Assembly: GCA_003612515.1 (NCBI GenBank)
Contig: RAZB01000002.1
Coordinates: 186,001 to 250,000 of the forward strand
Origin: a bacterium D16-34
Lineage (GTDB): Bacteria; Actinomycetota; Coriobacteriia; Coriobacteriales; Eggerthellaceae
Direction of reading: 5' to 3'
Length of the DNA: 64,000 bases
Both the position numbers and the translations under genes were made by a program. Each line of letters starts with the position of its first letter. Position 1 is the stretch's first letter. Shown here piece by piece: positions 44,016 to 53,506 of the stretch. The notes under the pieces were generated by a model. The model was not told where the DNA came from. It did not search any database and worked only from the letters and a program-made list of their open reading frames with translations.

Positions 44016-44066
44016 TGAAAGTGGCTTAAATTTGAGAGCTGATAATAACGCGTGAACCAACAATAA

Positions 44067-44122
44067 CAAAAAATGAAAACACGACGCAGGCTATGCAAAA
44101 TTTGCCAACCTACGCCGTGTTT
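44067..44122 (-). terminator. Terminator of the YhgE/Pip operon
   Basis: On the minus strand a 14-bp stem (allowing two G-U pairs) joins 44122-44109 to 44090-44077, followed by TTTTCATTTTTTG. It lies about 95 bp beyond the stop of the second Pip gene. The gap 43861-44216 holds only this and the RidA dyad. Confidence 0.8.
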
Positions 44123-44216
44123 AATACAAGAATATCAGTTATGTTTTTTCACCTGAGCAGTGCCACTTACCGCCTGAAAATACACATTCACTTCGCGTAT
44201 TCGCTCAAACGTGCGC

Positions 44217-46415
44217 TTAACCGATGAGCTTAGTTGATTCCACCTTCTCAACATACCACTCCATAAATTTCGCTAAAGGCTTGCGAAGTACTAATCCTAT
44301 GAGTGCAGCCGGAATCAAGAAGAGGCACAACTGTCCAATTTGGATCCAAAAATCATTTCCATAGGTGCCCATCATGGCTGCGCGCATAGCATTTACTACA
44401 TGCGTGAGCGGAAGATAGGGCGAAATCTCTTGAACAAACCACGGCAACAACTGCAGCGGGAACGATCCCCCACACCCTGTTACTTGCACAATAAGCAGCA
44501 ATACCGTAATTGCTTTACCAAGATTTGCAAATGCCGCAACCAAAGAATAGATGAGGAATACGAGCACCAATCCTGATACCCAAAAACAAATCATCAGCAA
44601 CCATGGATGCACTGCTTGCACTTGCAAAAAGAAGATATTACCTAGTCCCATAAGTGTTGTTTGCATAAGAGACAGGAATGCAACCACAACAAAGTGCCCC
44701 AAAAACAGCTGTCTGGGCTTGGGGTTATGCAACAAAGCCACTTGCTCTTTTAACGGATGAGGCTTCAATGCAACCATAATTAATAACGATCCGATGAAAA
44801 GTGCAAGCGAAGTGTATAAAGGTGTCATTGCTGAACCAAAATTCTCAACAGGAAAAACTGCCTCCCTGTGAACACCAACAGGAGCTGCCAAAGCAAGCGA
44901 GAGCGTCTCAATGTCGCTGGTGAATAACTCTTGAAGTGACAATGTGTCGCCGGTTGCTAAAGACTCGTCAATACGATCTGCCAAGGAGCGCATCTTTTCA
45001 GAAACCTCATGCAACCGCGCAACGGAATCATTAATCTTTGTAGAAGCGTCACCCATTGATACCGATGTAGCGCCAAGGGTGTTTTCAACATTTGACTCGG
45101 CCGTATGCGCTTCGCTTAAACCGCTATCTAAGTTATTCGCAAACGTTTGAGCGTCACTTGTTAATTGCTGAAGCGTAGGTTTGAGATTTTGCTCGTAGTC
45201 AGTCTTGATATCAAGCACGCCTTGTTTTGCTTCAGCAATGAGCGATTCAACTTTTTCGCGCTCGGTGCTCACATCCGCTACACCAGCGTCAATCTTATCA
45301 GCCGCGTTATTGAGGTTGTCTCGAATAACAGTCAGCTTATCTTGAATAGTCTGCATGCGCTCTGCCACACCATCAAGTGCAGCCGTTACTCCTTCAGTCG
45401 TATCTTCTGGCAGCTGTTCTTTAATTTCCTCAAGCGCGCTCAATCTGCTTTGCAAATCGGTAATCTGAGCATCAACCAAACCAGCTACTGTGCGAAGCTT
45501 CGCTGATGCCTCCCCTGATTCAATGCTTGTTTCATCGAAGAGAGTTCCAATTTGCCCACTCAATTCATCATAGCGAGCTTGCACCGCCTCAAGCGCTTGG
45601 GTGATTGAATCAGTAGACCCATCGAGCTGGCCAAGCGTTGATTTGATCGTATCAACCCCATTTTGGGCGGTGGCGGTCAAGTTGGTTAAGTTTTGATCAG
45701 CTGATTGCAAGAGTTCTAACGTAGTTGCATTCAGCGAGTCAACAGATTCAGTCAATGTTGCATAGAGCGCCAATACCGATGCCGCATCATCAATGCGAGT
45801 AGCCATAGTGCGTACATGTTCAGACAAAGACGCTATGCGACCTTGCATATCAGTTTCGTCAGCGAAATTAGAGAATCCTTGTACAAGTGCCAGCGAAACT
45901 TCAGACAGTGTTTCAGCGAAAACTTCGTTAACTTGATATGAAACAGTATCTGCACCCTGGTCGGTAATCTTTGGGGCAATAGCACTCTTCTTCTGATTGG
46001 TGTAATAGATGATTTCTGCATGCTGTGCGTTATCATCATAAAACGTCAGCATGTCTTTTGAAAACGTCTTTGGGATTACAACCGCAGCGTAATAGCGTCC
46101 AGAACGCGCTCCGTCTATGGCATCCTCCTCATCGGTGATGCGCCAATCAATTTGATCATTGGCTCGAAGCGCATTTAAAACCTGATCACCAACATTAATG
46201 CGCAAAGGTATGAGATCAGATTCGTATCCCTCATCAGTGTTTGCAACTGCCACCGTCAAGTTGCCCGTGTTCTCAAAAACATTCCAACAGGCAATAACGT
46301 TATACCAGGTAAAAATAGAAGGGAGCACCACCAAACCAATAACAATAATAATGCTAATGGCATTTCTAAACAGGCGTCTAAAGTCATCTTTGATGAGCAG
46401 CCACATATTACGCAT
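44217..46415 (-). CDS. YhgE/Pip domain membrane protein (second gene)
   Basis: A 732-residue protein. One N-terminal membrane helix is followed by an extracytoplasmic region, including the Pip signature Y-N-V-I-A-C-W-N-V-F and the A-N-T-D-E-G-Y motif. A long helical, Thr/Asp/Gln-rich coiled-coil zone of about 350 residues comes next, and five more membrane helices close the chain, as in the ABC-2-type YhgE/Pip family. Relatives serve as phage-infection proteins or as part of secretion systems. ATG 46415 overlaps the preceding Pip stop by 8 bp, so translation is coupled. Confidence 0.9.
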   Translation of the reverse strand: MRNMWLLIKDDFRRLFRNAISIIIVIGLVVLPSIFTWYNVIACWNVFENTGNLTVAVANTDEGYESDLIPLRINVGDQVLNALRANDQIDWRITDEEDAIDGARSGRYYAAVVIPKTFSKDMLTFYDDNAQHAEIIYYTNQKKSAIAPKITDQGADTVSYQVNEVFAETLSEVSLALVQGFSNFADETDMQGRIASLSEHVRTMATRIDDAASVLALYATLTESVDSLNATTLELLQSADQNLTNLTATAQNGVDTIKSTLGQLDGSTDSITQALEAVQARYDELSGQIGTLFDETSIESGEASAKLRTVAGLVDAQITDLQSRLSALEEIKEQLPEDTTEGVTAALDGVAERMQTIQDKLTVIRDNLNNAADKIDAGVADVSTEREKVESLIAEAKQGVLDIKTDYEQNLKPTLQQLTSDAQTFANNLDSGLSEAHTAESNVENTLGATSVSMGDASTKINDSVARLHEVSEKMRSLADRIDESLATGDTLSLQELFTSDIETLSLALAAPVGVHREAVFPVENFGSAMTPLYTSLALFIGSLLIMVALKPHPLKEQVALLHNPKPRQLFLGHFVVVAFLSLMQTTLMGLGNIFFLQVQAVHPWLLMICFWVSGLVLVFLIYSLVAAFANLGKAITVLLLIVQVTGCGGSFPLQLLPWFVQEISPYLPLTHVVNAMRAAMMGTYGNDFWIQIGQLCLFLIPAALIGLVLRKPLAKFMEWYVEKVESTKLIG

Positions 46416-49029
46416 GATGCTCACCCCCAAGAGACGAAGTATCAACATCTGGCAGTTTTCTTACCGCGTCAGTAATTGAGTTTTTACTATTTGCAAGCTT
46501 AATAAGTTCATCTTGGGATAACTCATCAAGCTGTAATTGCTTTTTGATGCTGTATAACTTGCTCTCCATAATGATTACGCACACAAAAACGATAATCATC
46601 CAGAGGAGAATCCCAGTAAGAATCCAAACTTTCTCCGCCGGCGTTAGCGCAAAGACCACCATCAAGGCAACCGGTACCGCAAACCCTGCAATAGTGGCAC
46701 CTTTAATAAACTTTGGTCGCAGGTTTTGTAGCGTCTCATAGCGCTTTTCGAGTGAAAGCTTATAGTCAAGCGGATGTGCTAATGCCTCTAAAATGTGCGC
46801 TCTTGAATAGCCATTACGCGGCACCGAGACTTCTTCGCCATTGAATATGCCGCTTTGAGCAACTTGTTGAGCAGCCATGTAATTTGCGCTTGCCAACAGC
46901 GGTCGAATCTTGAGTCCCAAGATCAAGAATATTACGAAAAACACGAGCAACATGGCGACATCTTGGAAGTAGTTTGTGCCATAAAAACCACAAATTGACT
47001 CACGCATGGCGCTGATACCGTAGGTGAACGGGAAAAATGGATATACCGCCTGGAAAAAGCTTGAGGTCATCTCGATAGGATACAAGCCTGTTGCACCTGG
47101 TATTTGAGCAAAGACGAGCACGATGCATATACCTTTGCCAATATGTTGCAAGGTCAAAGACAAGGCGAAAATGATAGACATGTAAGACATAGACGAAATT
47201 GCCGCAGCTACAAAAAGCGCTGGTGCATTCATAGTTTGTACACCTATCGCCATTACCCCAGCACAACAAATAATTGCCTGGATAATTGCGAGGAATTCAA
47301 AGAACAAAAAACGAGCCATATAAGCTTGCGTATAAGTAATGTCAGGAAAACCTTCTTCGTCCACCTCTTGTCGCATAATAACGATCAGCATAATGGCGCC
47401 AATCCAAAACGTTAGATTCATAAACAACGGCGCCATTGCAGAACCGTAAGCGTTCAGTGGATACAGTGATTCAGTTACCACCCTTGTGGGAGCACCCATA
47501 AAGTCTGAAATCTGTTCAGCATTAAGGCCATCTTCGCCTAATAGGTCTTTAAAAATATCAATGTTTTGTAGCGTCGACACATCTCCGGCTATAGTGGCGA
47601 GCTCGCTATCAACGCCATCAAACAGCTCAGATGTCTGATCCACGATCCCACTCGCTGATGAAAGCGTCTCCGAAAGCTCAGATAACGCGCCTTTTGTCTG
47701 AGAAACGAGCGTGGTCTGCGATGACAAAACGCCTTGTAAGGTAGCAGCAGCACTAGAAACACTATCAAGTGAAGTTTGAAGCTGTGGAATATATTGCGTA
47801 TAAAGTGAATCAGAGGCTGTTTGTACCGAATCGAATGCATTATTGGTGGCCTCATCTAGAGACGCGACAATGCCTGAGAGTGTCTCAAGGGAAGCATCCA
47901 TCTCCGTGCCGGTGTTTTTTATGCCACCAACTGCTTCTTGCGCCCTAGTAACACCAGCACCAAGTTCATCTGCGATTGTTTGCAGCCTTGTCTTCACCTC
48001 TGCAAGTTCAGGTATATTTTCGTCTTCCGGGATCTCAGCAATAAGCTCGTTGAGGTGATCTATCACTCCCTGCTCTTGCTCAACAATAGTTGCAGCATTA
48101 TCCACAACACCGCTTATGTCATCTTTTGCAAGCGTAATTGAGTTTGAAGCTTTTCCCGTAGCGTCTTTTGTAGCCTGGGCAGCTTGTTCTGCATCAAGTA
48201 AAACATCACTCACCAGTGGCATTGAAGAAGCAGAAAAGGTTGAAAGCGATGACTTAACCTGCGCGCAATTTGCTTGAATGTCGTCCAAAAAATGACTAGC
48301 TTCATCAATTTGAGTGGTAGCTTCGTCAAGCGCGCTTTGAGCATCTTGTACCTTTTCAGCTGCTTCTTGGGCGGCATTTGACACCGACTCAAAAGATGTT
48401 TTAGTTTCGCTTACTGCAGATTGCGCATCAGTTATTCGCTGTAAAGCAACCGAAACATGAGAATCAATTTCAGTTTGAGTGTCAGACAGCGCGTTATCAA
48501 CTGCCTCAGTAATAGCATCTGTTACCGTTGATACAAACGTTGCATTGATAGTTTCTTCAAGCGTTGTTGCCCCAACATCGGTAATTTTTGGTGAAACAGG
48601 ACCTGTTTTTTCGTTTACGTAATAAGTAATCTCTGGCTGGGTAAACGACCCTTCGGTTATAGTCAAAAGGTCAGAGGTAAAGCTTTCTGGGATAACAAAA
48701 GCAGCATAGCATTGCCCCGCTTCAAGCTGATCCATCGCGTCGTCGTAACTTGTAATTACCCAATCGAGTTGGTCATTTTCTTCAAGCTTTTCAACGATCA
48801 TGTCTCCTACATGGAGTTCACCTGTTATGTCAGATGAGCCACCTTCGTCGAGATTCGCAACACAAACTCTCAGCTCAGAGGTGTTGTCATACGGATTCCA
48901 AAATCCGATCACGTTGTACCAGGTATAAAGCGAAGGTAATATGAGCAACGCGCCAATTACGACTAAAGCCTGGGGCACCTTTAACAATCGAACAATGTCG
49001 CGCTTAATAACGCGAAATACTGTCGCCAT
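46408..49029 (-). CDS. YhgE/Pip domain membrane protein (first gene)
   Basis: An 873-residue relative of the downstream gene, with the same layout: N-terminal helix, Y-N-V-I-G-F-W-N-P-Y-D-N-T, A-N-L-D-E-G, a long coiled-coil stretch (about 180-520) rich in Ala, Ser, Thr and Gln, then membrane helices. It has an extra membrane/cytoplasmic C-terminal part of about 130 residues. ATG 49029 behind AGGAGG. Two different Pip proteins in one operon suggest a heteromeric complex. Confidence 0.9.
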   Translation of the reverse strand: MATVFRVIKRDIVRLLKVPQALVVIGALLILPSLYTWYNVIGFWNPYDNTSELRVCVANLDEGGSSDITGELHVGDMIVEKLEENDQLDWVITSYDDAMDQLEAGQCYAAFVIPESFTSDLLTITEGSFTQPEITYYVNEKTGPVSPKITDVGATTLEETINATFVSTVTDAITEAVDNALSDTQTEIDSHVSVALQRITDAQSAVSETKTSFESVSNAAQEAAEKVQDAQSALDEATTQIDEASHFLDDIQANCAQVKSSLSTFSASSMPLVSDVLLDAEQAAQATKDATGKASNSITLAKDDISGVVDNAATIVEQEQGVIDHLNELIAEIPEDENIPELAEVKTRLQTIADELGAGVTRAQEAVGGIKNTGTEMDASLETLSGIVASLDEATNNAFDSVQTASDSLYTQYIPQLQTSLDSVSSAAATLQGVLSSQTTLVSQTKGALSELSETLSSASGIVDQTSELFDGVDSELATIAGDVSTLQNIDIFKDLLGEDGLNAEQISDFMGAPTRVVTESLYPLNAYGSAMAPLFMNLTFWIGAIMLIVIMRQEVDEEGFPDITYTQAYMARFLFFEFLAIIQAIICCAGVMAIGVQTMNAPALFVAAAISSMSYMSIIFALSLTLQHIGKGICIVLVFAQIPGATGLYPIEMTSSFFQAVYPFFPFTYGISAMRESICGFYGTNYFQDVAMLLVFFVIFLILGLKIRPLLASANYMAAQQVAQSGIFNGEEVSVPRNGYSRAHILEALAHPLDYKLSLEKRYETLQNLRPKFIKGATIAGFAVPVALMVVFALTPAEKVWILTGILLWMIIVFVCVIIMESKLYSIKKQLQLDELSQDELIKLANSKNSITDAVRKLPDVDTSSLGGEHHA

Positions 49030-49190
49030 TGCAGTGCCATCCTCCTAAACGACTCCTACCATTAACTATCTAAAAGACAGTTCGTAAAAATTAGTTCATC
49101 AATGATATAACAATCTCTATTATCACTAACGAGCGATCTTGTGAAAGTTGCGATATACTTCGTTGACGAAACAATACCTAAGGAGGATCT

Positions 49191-49610
49191 ATGATCAAGG
49201 AAATTGTGAAAGACGATGCACTTCTTTCGCAACCATGCGAAAAAGCTACCGAGCAAGATGCTGAATTGGTAGCTGATTTGCTTGAAACCCTTGCCGCTAA
49301 TGACGAAGCAGCTGCACTTTCAGCTAACCAGATTGGCTCAACAAAAGCCGTTGTGGTGTATCTTGACGACAACGAACAACCACGCGTCATGTTCAACCCG
49401 GTGCTCAAGCAAGCGCTTCATCCGTACAAAGCGGTAGAGGCCTGTCTTTCACATGATGGCGAAGTTGAAGTTAAGCGCTTCGCCTGGATCAATGTCTCCT
49501 ACGATGAGCTTGTCGACGGCAAATTGGTTCCCAAAAAGATCAAATTGCAAGGCTGGACTGCACAACTTGTGCAGCACATGATTGATCATTGCAAAGGCAA
49601 AACCATCTAA
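49191..49610 (+). CDS. Peptide-deformylase-like protein without the catalytic Glu
   Basis: A 139-residue protein with the deformylase fold. Motif 1 is L-S-A-N-Q-I-G (43-49, usually G-L-S/A-A-x-Q-I-G), motif 2 is E-A-C85-L-S (usually E-G-C-L-S), and motif 3 is H129-M130-I-D-H133. In active enzymes motif 3 is H-E-x-x-H; here the Glu that activates water is Met, while all three metal ligands (Cys85, His129, His133) remain. It may bind metal but not deformylate, or act on other substrates. RBS AAGGAGG precedes the ATG. Confidence 0.85.
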   Translation: MIKEIVKDDALLSQPCEKATEQDAELVADLLETLAANDEAAALSANQIGSTKAVVVYLDDNEQPRVMFNPVLKQALHPYKAVEACLSHDGEVEVKRFAWINVSYDELVDGKLVPKKIKLQGWTAQLVQHMIDHCKGKTI

Positions 49611-49639
49611 GCTCAGCATCAACAATCATTCCGAAACAT

Positions 49640-49679
49640 AAGAAACGCGCTTCTTCTGTTGAGAACAAGCGCGTTTCTT
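49640..49679. terminator. Bidirectional terminator between deformylase-like and DJ-1 genes
   Basis: AAGAAACGCGCTT (49640-49652) and AAGCGCGTTTCTT (49667-49679) form a 13-bp perfect stem with a 14-base loop between two convergent genes. Confidence 0.85.
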
Positions 49680-49691
49680 ATTACCTGCTCC

Positions 49692-50246
49692 CTACTTATA
49701 AAGCATGCTCTTTGCAACGGTTTCGGATTCTGCCTTACCACAAAGCGCCTCAAGCAGTGCCAAGCCGAAAGGCAAAGCTGATGCTGGACCGTTTGCAGTG
49801 ATGAGATTATCATCCACAACAACACCCCTATCAGCCACGTAGGTTCCTTCTGGCAGCACATCTTCACACCCCGGATAACACGTGGCCTTACGTCCAATTA
49901 ACAATCTGCAATCGGCAAGTACCATAGGACCTGCGCAAATAGCAGCGACTAGTTTATCTGCCTGCATAAATGAAGTCAGCGCTTCTCTTACGGTCTCATT
50001 TTTCATGATGTTTTCAACGCCAACAGAACCACCTGGCACAATGATCATGTCGCAGTCGTCAAGGTTGATCTCCTCAAGCAACATATCTGCATGAAATGCA
50101 ATATTATGTGCAGAAATCACCTCTGCGCCACCCATGATGGACACCAGCGCGACCTCTACTCCACCACGACGTAAAACATCAGTAGGAGCAACAACCTCTA
50201 ATGGTTCAAAACCGTCCGCTAAAATGACCGCTGCAAGCTTAGCCAT
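49692..50246 (-). CDS. DJ-1/PfpI family protein
   Basis: A 184-residue protein with the class I amidotransferase-like fold. The nucleophilic Cys is in A-A-I-C-A-G-P (strand-turn-helix), the acid that lowers its pKa is Glu in A-D-G-F-E-P-L-E, and V-P-G-G-S is also present. Members repair or detoxify glyoxal products, or serve as chaperones. ATG 50246 behind GGAAGG is the start; an upstream ATG at 50297 adds a basic tail without a ribosome binding site. Confidence 0.9.
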   Translation of the reverse strand: MAKLAAVILADGFEPLEVVAPTDVLRRGGVEVALVSIMGGAEVISAHNIAFHADMLLEEINLDDCDMIIVPGGSVGVENIMKNETVREALTSFMQADKLVAAICAGPMVLADCRLLIGRKATCYPGCEDVLPEGTYVADRGVVVDDNLITANGPASALPFGLALLEALCGKAESETVAKSMLYK

Positions 50247-50480
50247 AAATATCACCTTCCCGGATTTGCGTTTTAACCTTGCATTATTGTCCCACACTAC
50301 ATAATCTTTGCCGATGCGTTGAGGTATTTACTTACCAAAGTGTTTCTCTTTTGTTGGCAGTCAAAATAATATGTACATTACCCATACTTAACGCAACGTT
50401 AACAACATAGGCACGTATACTTCGCCTATACTTTGAATGTAAGAACAAATACTTCGTTTGACGAAAGGCAGTAGGTTGCT

Positions 50481-51905
50481 ATGGGTGGATTTTTTGGTGC
50501 AGCTTCTAATCGCGATGTAGTATTAGATGTGTTTTTTGGTGTTGACTATCATTCTCATCTAGGAACCCGTCGCGCAGGTATGATTTTCTGCGATCAAGAA
50601 ACCGGATTTCAACGAGAGATTCATTCTATTGAAAACGTGCCGTTTCGAACACGCTTTGAAGATGACCTTCCAGGATTTCATGGCACAAGCGGCATTGGCT
50701 GCATAAGTGACACCGACCCACAACCCCTTTTAGTGCGCTCACATTTAGGTACGTTTGGCATTACCACAGTCGGCGCCATTAACAACGCCGATGAGTTGGT
50801 TGACGAATTTTTCGCCGAAGGTGAAAAACAATTTATGGCTATGAGCTCCGGAAAGGTTAATTCAACTGAGTTAGTTGCCGCCCTTATCAACCAAAAAGAT
50901 GACTTCGTATCAGGCATTAAATATGCTCAAGAGCGCATTGAAGGTTCGCTGACACTGCTCATCCTTAACGCCGATGGCTCTATCATTGCCGCCCGAGATG
51001 CCATGGGCAGACTTCCTGTACTCCTTGGCAAAGACGCAGACGGTTATTGCATTGCCTTTGAAAGCTTTGCTTACCACAAGCTCGGTTATGTTGATGCTTA
51101 CGAACTTGGACCGGGCGAAATTGTCAAAGTGTCCGCTGATGGATTTACCACCTTGGCTCCTGCTGGCGATAAGATGAAAATCTGCGCGTTCTTGTGGGTT
51201 TACTATGGCTACCCCAACTCAAATTACGAGAACGTAAACGTTGAAGTTATGCGCTACAGAAACGGTGCGATAATGGCGCGCGACGAAGCCGCTCGGGGAA
51301 CGCTTCCTGAGGTAGATTATGTTGCCGGTGTTCCTGACTCAGGCATCCCCCATGCAATTGGCTTTTCTACCGAGTCGAAAATGCCATTTGGACGCCCGTT
51401 TATCAAGTACACACCCACGTGGCCTCGCTCATTTATGCCAAGCAACCAAGACATCCGCAACCGTGTAGCAAAAATGAAACAAATCCCTGTCCCAGAACTC
51501 ATTTCGGGCAAACGCTTGCTTTTTGTCGACGACTCTATCGTTCGTGGCACCCAATTAGGTGAAACGGTAAACTTCCTCTATGACAGCGGCGCTGCTGAAG
51601 TTCATATGCGCTCAGCATGTCCTCCTATTATGTTTAGCTGCAAGTATTTAAGCTTCTCAAGTTCTAAATCTGACATGGAGCTCATTGCGCGTCGTACCAT
51701 TCAAAAGCTTGAAGGTGACGAAGGCCAGCTACACTTAGACGAATATGCTGATGCAACAACCGAGCGAGGCGCATGTATGCTTCGCACTATTTGCGAAGAG
51801 CTTGGGTTTGAATCACTAAGCTACCAATCCTTACAAGGAATGCTTGACGCTATTGGCATTGATCCTGAAAAAGTATGCACCTATTGTTGGAATGGTAAAG
51901 AGTAG
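50481..51905 (+). CDS. purF: PurF homologue (amidophosphoribosyltransferase) lacking the N-terminal Cys
   Basis: A 474-residue protein. The N-terminal half has the class II glutaminase fold, including Y-H-S-H-L-G-T-R-R and G-x-x-N-N-A-D-E, and the C-terminal half the phosphoribosyltransferase with the PRPP loop V-D-D-S-I-V-R-G-T. Canonical PurF begins M-C-G and the Cys is the glutamine nucleophile; here it begins M-G-G-F-F-G, so glutamine hydrolysis should fail. It would then use ammonia, or have a different role. The start is fixed by GAAAGGCAG and the aligned motifs. Relatives beginning M-G-G-F-F-G occur in other anaerobes. Confidence 0.88.
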   Translation: MGGFFGAASNRDVVLDVFFGVDYHSHLGTRRAGMIFCDQETGFQREIHSIENVPFRTRFEDDLPGFHGTSGIGCISDTDPQPLLVRSHLGTFGITTVGAINNADELVDEFFAEGEKQFMAMSSGKVNSTELVAALINQKDDFVSGIKYAQERIEGSLTLLILNADGSIIAARDAMGRLPVLLGKDADGYCIAFESFAYHKLGYVDAYELGPGEIVKVSADGFTTLAPAGDKMKICAFLWVYYGYPNSNYENVNVEVMRYRNGAIMARDEAARGTLPEVDYVAGVPDSGIPHAIGFSTESKMPFGRPFIKYTPTWPRSFMPSNQDIRNRVAKMKQIPVPELISGKRLLFVDDSIVRGTQLGETVNFLYDSGAAEVHMRSACPPIMFSCKYLSFSSSKSDMELIARRTIQKLEGDEGQLHLDEYADATTERGACMLRTICEELGFESLSYQSLQGMLDAIGIDPEKVCTYCWNGKE

Positions 51906-51907
51906 CT

Positions 51908-53242
51908 TTACTGAACTTGCTTTCTTTTTGAGCGAGACACAACTACGCCAACAATAACTGCAACGATCGCAGGTATTACCCATGCAAATCCCGTATCCGC
52001 AAATGGCAAGAGATCCGTTGGCAACCACAGCATTGGCACTAAAACATCGCGAAGAGCGACACAAACGCTAATTGCTGCGGTTGTCAACACAGCGCAAGGC
52101 CAAACAAACCGAGCTTTATCTGCCGGTGTGTGGAATATACCTAAGATCACCAAAACAATAGCTGGCGGATAGAGCGCATCCAAAAACGGAATTGAGAACT
52201 TCAAAATAGCATCAAGCCCTATGAGAGAAACCAAGCAGCTAAATGATGCAAAAATTGCTGCCCACACAGCAAGTGGGATCTTCGGGCACACTTCGTTAAA
52301 GTACTCTGAGCAGCAGGTAACCAATGCGGTTGAAACATTGAGCGTTGCAATGATGAAAATCGCAGCGATAAGCACTGATCCTGCAGGTCCAAAATGAATT
52401 TCTGCCGTAGCTGCCAAAACGGTAGCGCCATTTGTTGCATCAGGTAACGTAGTTGCCATAGTTACTCCGACAATACCGAGCGCAACATAAATAACACCCA
52501 TCAAAAAGCCACCTATAAGACCTGCGCCAGAAATAGCTGCCACCGTCTTAGCGGGGGTATCGGCGCCTGCTTCGCGAGCGTTGACCGCAACTACAATGCC
52601 ATAGCACAAAGCAGCAAGAAGATCAGTTGTCTGATAGCCATTCAAAAAACCTTCTACCAACGCATTGTCGTTATAGGGGCTCACGGGAGCTTGAGCTGTT
52701 CCGATCGGTTCGAACATCGCAGATCCTACAAGCAAAATAATAAGGACAATGAGCAGCGGCGCACTAAACCTACCCATGATCTTACTGAGCAGACCTGGAT
52801 GTAGCGCCAGCAGAAATGCAATCCCAAAAAAGATAATGGAAAACACTACCGCTGCTATCTCAGCAGAGATGGGTAAGTTTTCAGGCAAAAGCGGTCGCAC
52901 CATTTCAAATGAGGTGGACGCACTACGAGGTATTGCCAAAAAAGGTCCCACGGTCAAATAAACCAAAGCCACAAATATCGCAGCAAAGACAGGATGCACG
53001 CGCGCAGCTAATTCGCGAATACCGCCACAAAGTGCAAGCGCAATAACCGCCAATACCGGAAGACCAATTCCAGCAAGCAAAAAACCAACCATAGCTGGCG
53101 TATATGATGTTCCTGATTGCAAACCTAAAAGCGGCGGGAGGATCAAATTGCCCGCGCCAAAGAACATAGAAAACAGCATGCCGCCTATGGCAAGCATTTG
53201 TGATGGTCTTAGGCCAGATCGAAATCTTTGTGGTATACCCAC
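51908..53242 (-). CDS. brnQ: Branched-chain amino acid transporter BrnQ (LIVCS family)
   Basis: A 444-residue transporter with about twelve membrane segments that imports Leu, Ile and Val with Na+ or H+. The family start L-A-I-G-G-M-L-F-S-M-F-F-G-A-G-N-L-I-L-P-P is present, as is G-I-V-V-A-V-N-A-R-E. The GTG at 53242 is preceded by AAGGAGG at the right distance; a longer frame from 53368 gives a poorly conserved N-terminus and is rejected. No riboswitch or T-box is visible upstream. Confidence 0.9.
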   Translation of the reverse strand: MGIPQRFRSGLRPSQMLAIGGMLFSMFFGAGNLILPPLLGLQSGTSYTPAMVGFLLAGIGLPVLAVIALALCGGIRELAARVHPVFAAIFVALVYLTVGPFLAIPRSASTSFEMVRPLLPENLPISAEIAAVVFSIIFFGIAFLLALHPGLLSKIMGRFSAPLLIVLIILLVGSAMFEPIGTAQAPVSPYNDNALVEGFLNGYQTTDLLAALCYGIVVAVNAREAGADTPAKTVAAISGAGLIGGFLMGVIYVALGIVGVTMATTLPDATNGATVLAATAEIHFGPAGSVLIAAIFIIATLNVSTALVTCCSEYFNEVCPKIPLAVWAAIFASFSCLVSLIGLDAILKFSIPFLDALYPPAIVLVILGIFHTPADKARFVWPCAVLTTAAISVCVALRDVLVPMLWLPTDLLPFADTGFAWVIPAIVAVIVGVVVSRSKRKQVQ

Positions 53243-53506
53243 GATGCCTAACCTCCTTGTAGCTATTCGGTAACTTAGTGTTGATGCTATCACTGCATTA
53301 CATTTCTGCTTGTGAGCGCAATAAAGCGAAAAAGAACCGTGACATGGGTGCAAGCGTTTTGTTATCAAATGATGAGTGGATGCCTATCTGTTACAAGCTT
53401 GCAATTGAGCCTCCACCTACAAAGATCGTCGTTGTGCAAAGATTAATCTAGTCAAAACTGGTTATACACCTCCACTATTCACTCCCAACAAAAAAGGAGT
53501 ACGCTG

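Noticed and set aside
50298-50480. Purine riboswitch upstream of purF
   Set aside because: I could not find the conserved three-way-junction bases or a terminator stem; only a plain promoter-like region is seen.
51908-53368. Longer BrnQ start at 53368
   Set aside because: The added 42 residues are not hydrophobic or conserved, and the strong ribosome binding site points to GTG 53242.
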